From assembly GCA_036939755.1 (NCBI GenBank), contig JALLAZ010000446.1, positions 1 through 19,366 of the forward strand: a stretch of 19,366 nt of DNA. The letters are read 5' to 3'. This stretch comes from Stephanodiscus triporus. Its lineage: Eukaryota > Bacillariophyta > Thalassiosirophyceae > Thalassiosirales > Thalassiosiraceae. Made by a program: the position numbers and the translations under genes. The notes under the pieces are model-generated. The model was not told the origin of the DNA. It saw only the letters and a program-made list of their open reading frames with translations, and ran no database searches. This document shows, one piece after another, positions 18,501 to 19,366 of the stretch. Position 1 is the first letter of the stretch. Every line of letters begins with the position of its first letter.

Positions 18501-18788
18501 GCCGCCGTCGTCGTCGCTGTCGGCGCGTTGGGCCAAAAGTTTGGTATACGCGGTGTGCATGCCATCGTCGGATGCGGCAACATTCCACCGACTAGGCAAG
18601 GCTTCCTGCTCCTGATAAAATTTAAGTAGCGCATTTACATGATCGCCGGTCATGACCGTATTTACGGATCCACGATAGCTCTCACCAAACGCTGTGTCGT
18701 CATCGGTACTCCGGCTTTCAACGCTGCCGGCGTCGGAATCGCCGTGACGACGACTGTCACATGCCTGCACGCCGAGGGCTTTGGTCAT
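15555..18788 (-). CDS. Single-pass membrane protein with three CCF cysteine modules
   Basis: The 1077-residue intronless frame starts at ATG 18786-18788. Residues 1-458 are charged, Ser/Asp-rich and lack a signal peptide. A single hydrophobic segment (CIAVLFAIAVTVMSSALIGF, about 461-480) suggests a signal-anchor with the C-terminal part outside the cytosol. That part has three eight-cysteine modules at 533-579, 634-682 and 782-824 with spacing C-x11/13-C-x3-C-x4-CC-F-x-C-x7-C-x5-C, where the gap after CC varies (7, 9 and 5 residues). Acidic linkers separate them. Then come a PTY-rich stretch at 887-911 (PTYMPTYVTYMPTY), a TPKP and poly-Pro stretch to about 963, and an acidic end. Similar CCF modules and PTY repeats occur in diatom secreted and wall-associated proteins, as far as I recall. 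Function is unknown; a surface, wall or adhesion role is inference. Confidence 0.85.
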   Translation of the reverse strand: MTKALGVQACDSRRHGDSDAGSVESRSTDDDTAFGESYRGSVNTVMTGDHVNALLKFYQEQEALPSRWNVAASDDGMHTAYTKLLAQRADSDDDGGDSDDDVGDGGDGPAPMLSIRQRRRPSSGSDSVAGRSLEEIISESDEKVAADEGIDEHAMLIASIPMGGNTYDLRNQFTDPSIKSSESGGSCATPVIDNRVIEKLLRTHSDNQDEDENETHRPSSMRYQNLRGGLTRRLTNVKDILEEKTHHLKDNISERVTLLGEILTMSPNSDSNLSKAAASASKEDFPEEADQIRPLQKADSDTYVMKDSVMLLPSDFNTGKRPKNRRGTVESESMWSFGSFSGAFRWASNEDEHSRSSESNCEGDDRVDKPSVSRSDRRHVSQWDLLPTNDDDEVNGEGGKHKIDMRRGSWIDPEAIIKSSIVRNRRATLTPFIDEGGNSYHGLKTDDGIYYRPGQRTINRCIAVLFAIAVTVMSSALIGFSVQSSDGKVHQEYVPMKSGDDGTLADAVKVIAGHGQYSQDDLFNMAKSVDDYCNPEELSSAAGRWECQQVCHDHICCFDIEGHNCRNDDNKLCRIFAACEVLFAEDGPIEENQQAGGSSNHVEDANDAHISPEVIIEDGLEWQQIREKYINEYCAESNVKHKNGREQCEKVCANHFCCFDTSDNVENCQDDKSMICDVYAACAIMLVDLSDVFEDKPDDGDDEKTDDVSELDVAAPDLFGPSVDGNNIALPPDMIGDTLLPSLMAEGDLGTLSYPNADGTFTNGNFTTEELLQMKDNVQQRCGDYQTQIGRLHCEKVCKNYLCCFAEDGCQATSAEVCEVYDMCKVLAIPASLLVNDEVVGNAPLQMEVISPEFELDFEGAEGEGEFDSFNGGDTAHGDGNIVLPNPTYMPTYVTYMPTYVVPTYVPTYTPTLFNRITPKPNRITPKPTPKPVTLSPPSTPRVPAPGQTSTVTTVKPPPPPPIRCIPNGDDEVNTEIYSDDWNDDRFNRCERWEDKYDMTIREYWNLYGIGSTIEKTPLPPAGEEVNPPHEDEYESIIEEVNPPSPLEDLDDSIIDNEDEYDSMFDKVDMFLGEGPN

Positions 18789-19366
18789 GTTGGAGGGGAT
18801 CTTGGGTGCCGCAGGAATGGCACTTCACGAATCCAATTTTTTAGCTTCCCCTTAAGCTCACTCCAGTCAAACACAAGACATCAATATGTTATGTGTTGAA
18901 CTTAGCAGCCAGAAATAATGCTGTGCCTTTTTTCTTTTGCGAGAGTCATTTCGGAGCAACTCTTGCGGCTTCCCTTGACGATCGCGGAAGTTTCCGTAAA
19001 ACGCCTGAAGTACGATGATAGGGTGACTCTAAAAGAATACAAAATATTAGTCCATCCTTTAATGATGTGTCCTTGTGGAGTCGCGTTTGAACAGTATCTA
19101 GATACCTCTCCGAACATTTCTCGAAGGAACTACCACATAGCTTCTTTTGAACTAGTAGACGTCTGTCTGATTTGATACAAAAAGACAGAAAAAGACTTAT
19201 TGCGCTTACGATTATCTACTGCTCGTGTGCTCTGTGATGTGGGGTACTGCCAGAGTGGAAAGTATGGCTACAAATCCACAACTTGTGTAATTTTCGTCGC
19301 ACAGACACATGCTCCAAGTAGCAAAAATGTTCAAAATTACCTCGCGGATCTCGTTTACGTAGGACT
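18789..19366. other. Upstream region of the membrane-protein gene
   Basis: This holds the presumed promoter and leader of the minus-strand gene. I see no TATA box or known motif. The plus-strand frame at 18918-19175 (85 residues) has no recognisable features and is probably chance; nothing else is visible to the window edge. Confidence 0.4.

Noticed and set aside
18918..19175. Plus-strand 85-codon frame at the right end
   Set aside because: No recognisable domain, and it lies in the likely promoter of the minus-strand gene.

Overview
The window looks like nuclear DNA of a diatom, probably a centric one. The evidence is a Ty1/copia integrase-polyprotein tail of the type common in diatoms, a large membrane protein with repeated CCF cysteine modules and a PTY-rich tail, small GT-AG introns, compact genes, and a DNC-x-GQNKN mobile-element protein of a kind I associate with stramenopile genomes. 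No database could be searched, so the placement rests on recognised motifs.

Layout. 1-1007: the 3' end of a copia retrotransposon (RNase H, spacer, purine tract, probable 3' LTR). 1018-4670: a DNA transposon with about 49-bp imperfect terminal inverted repeats ending at TTAA. It holds a heavily broken protein with a DNC-x-GQNKN core and a C-terminal SAP domain. 4671-6037: non-coding DNA with a hairpin and a foldback/MITE-like element rich in GGTATT/AATACC. 6038-6972: a frameshifted gene relic with an LNNQRLWVLK motif. 7024-7392: a second small inverted-repeat element carrying an antisense coding-like fragment. 7393-7902: GTCGAC-rich low-complexity DNA, then the promoter side of the next gene.

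7903-9756 (+): a C78-family (UFSP/ZUFSP-like) cysteine protease with one intron, SUMO-interaction-like motifs, and Cys where the catalytic Asp is expected. 9757-11686: mostly decayed DNA, including a degenerate tandem array of about 200-bp units whose minus strand reads as a repeated peptide. 11687-15268 (+): intronless CTF18, the large subunit of the alternative clamp loader, complete from RFC box and AAA+ motifs to the C-terminal Dcc1/Ctf8-binding motif. 15555-18788 (-): a 1077-residue single-pass membrane protein with three eight-cysteine modules, convergent with CTF18 across a 286-bp gap that contains a perfect hairpin.

Functionally, two of the intact genes may share a theme of chromosome maintenance: CTF18 acts in replication and cohesion, and ZUFSP-type proteases act in ubiquitin signalling at damaged DNA. 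They are separate transcription units and nothing shows co-regulation. The third intact gene is a candidate lineage-specific surface or cell-wall protein. The left 7.4 kb is a graveyard of nested mobile elements. The best candidate for something undescribed is the TTAA-flanked element with its SAP-domain protein; the CCF module protein and the minus-strand repeat array come next.
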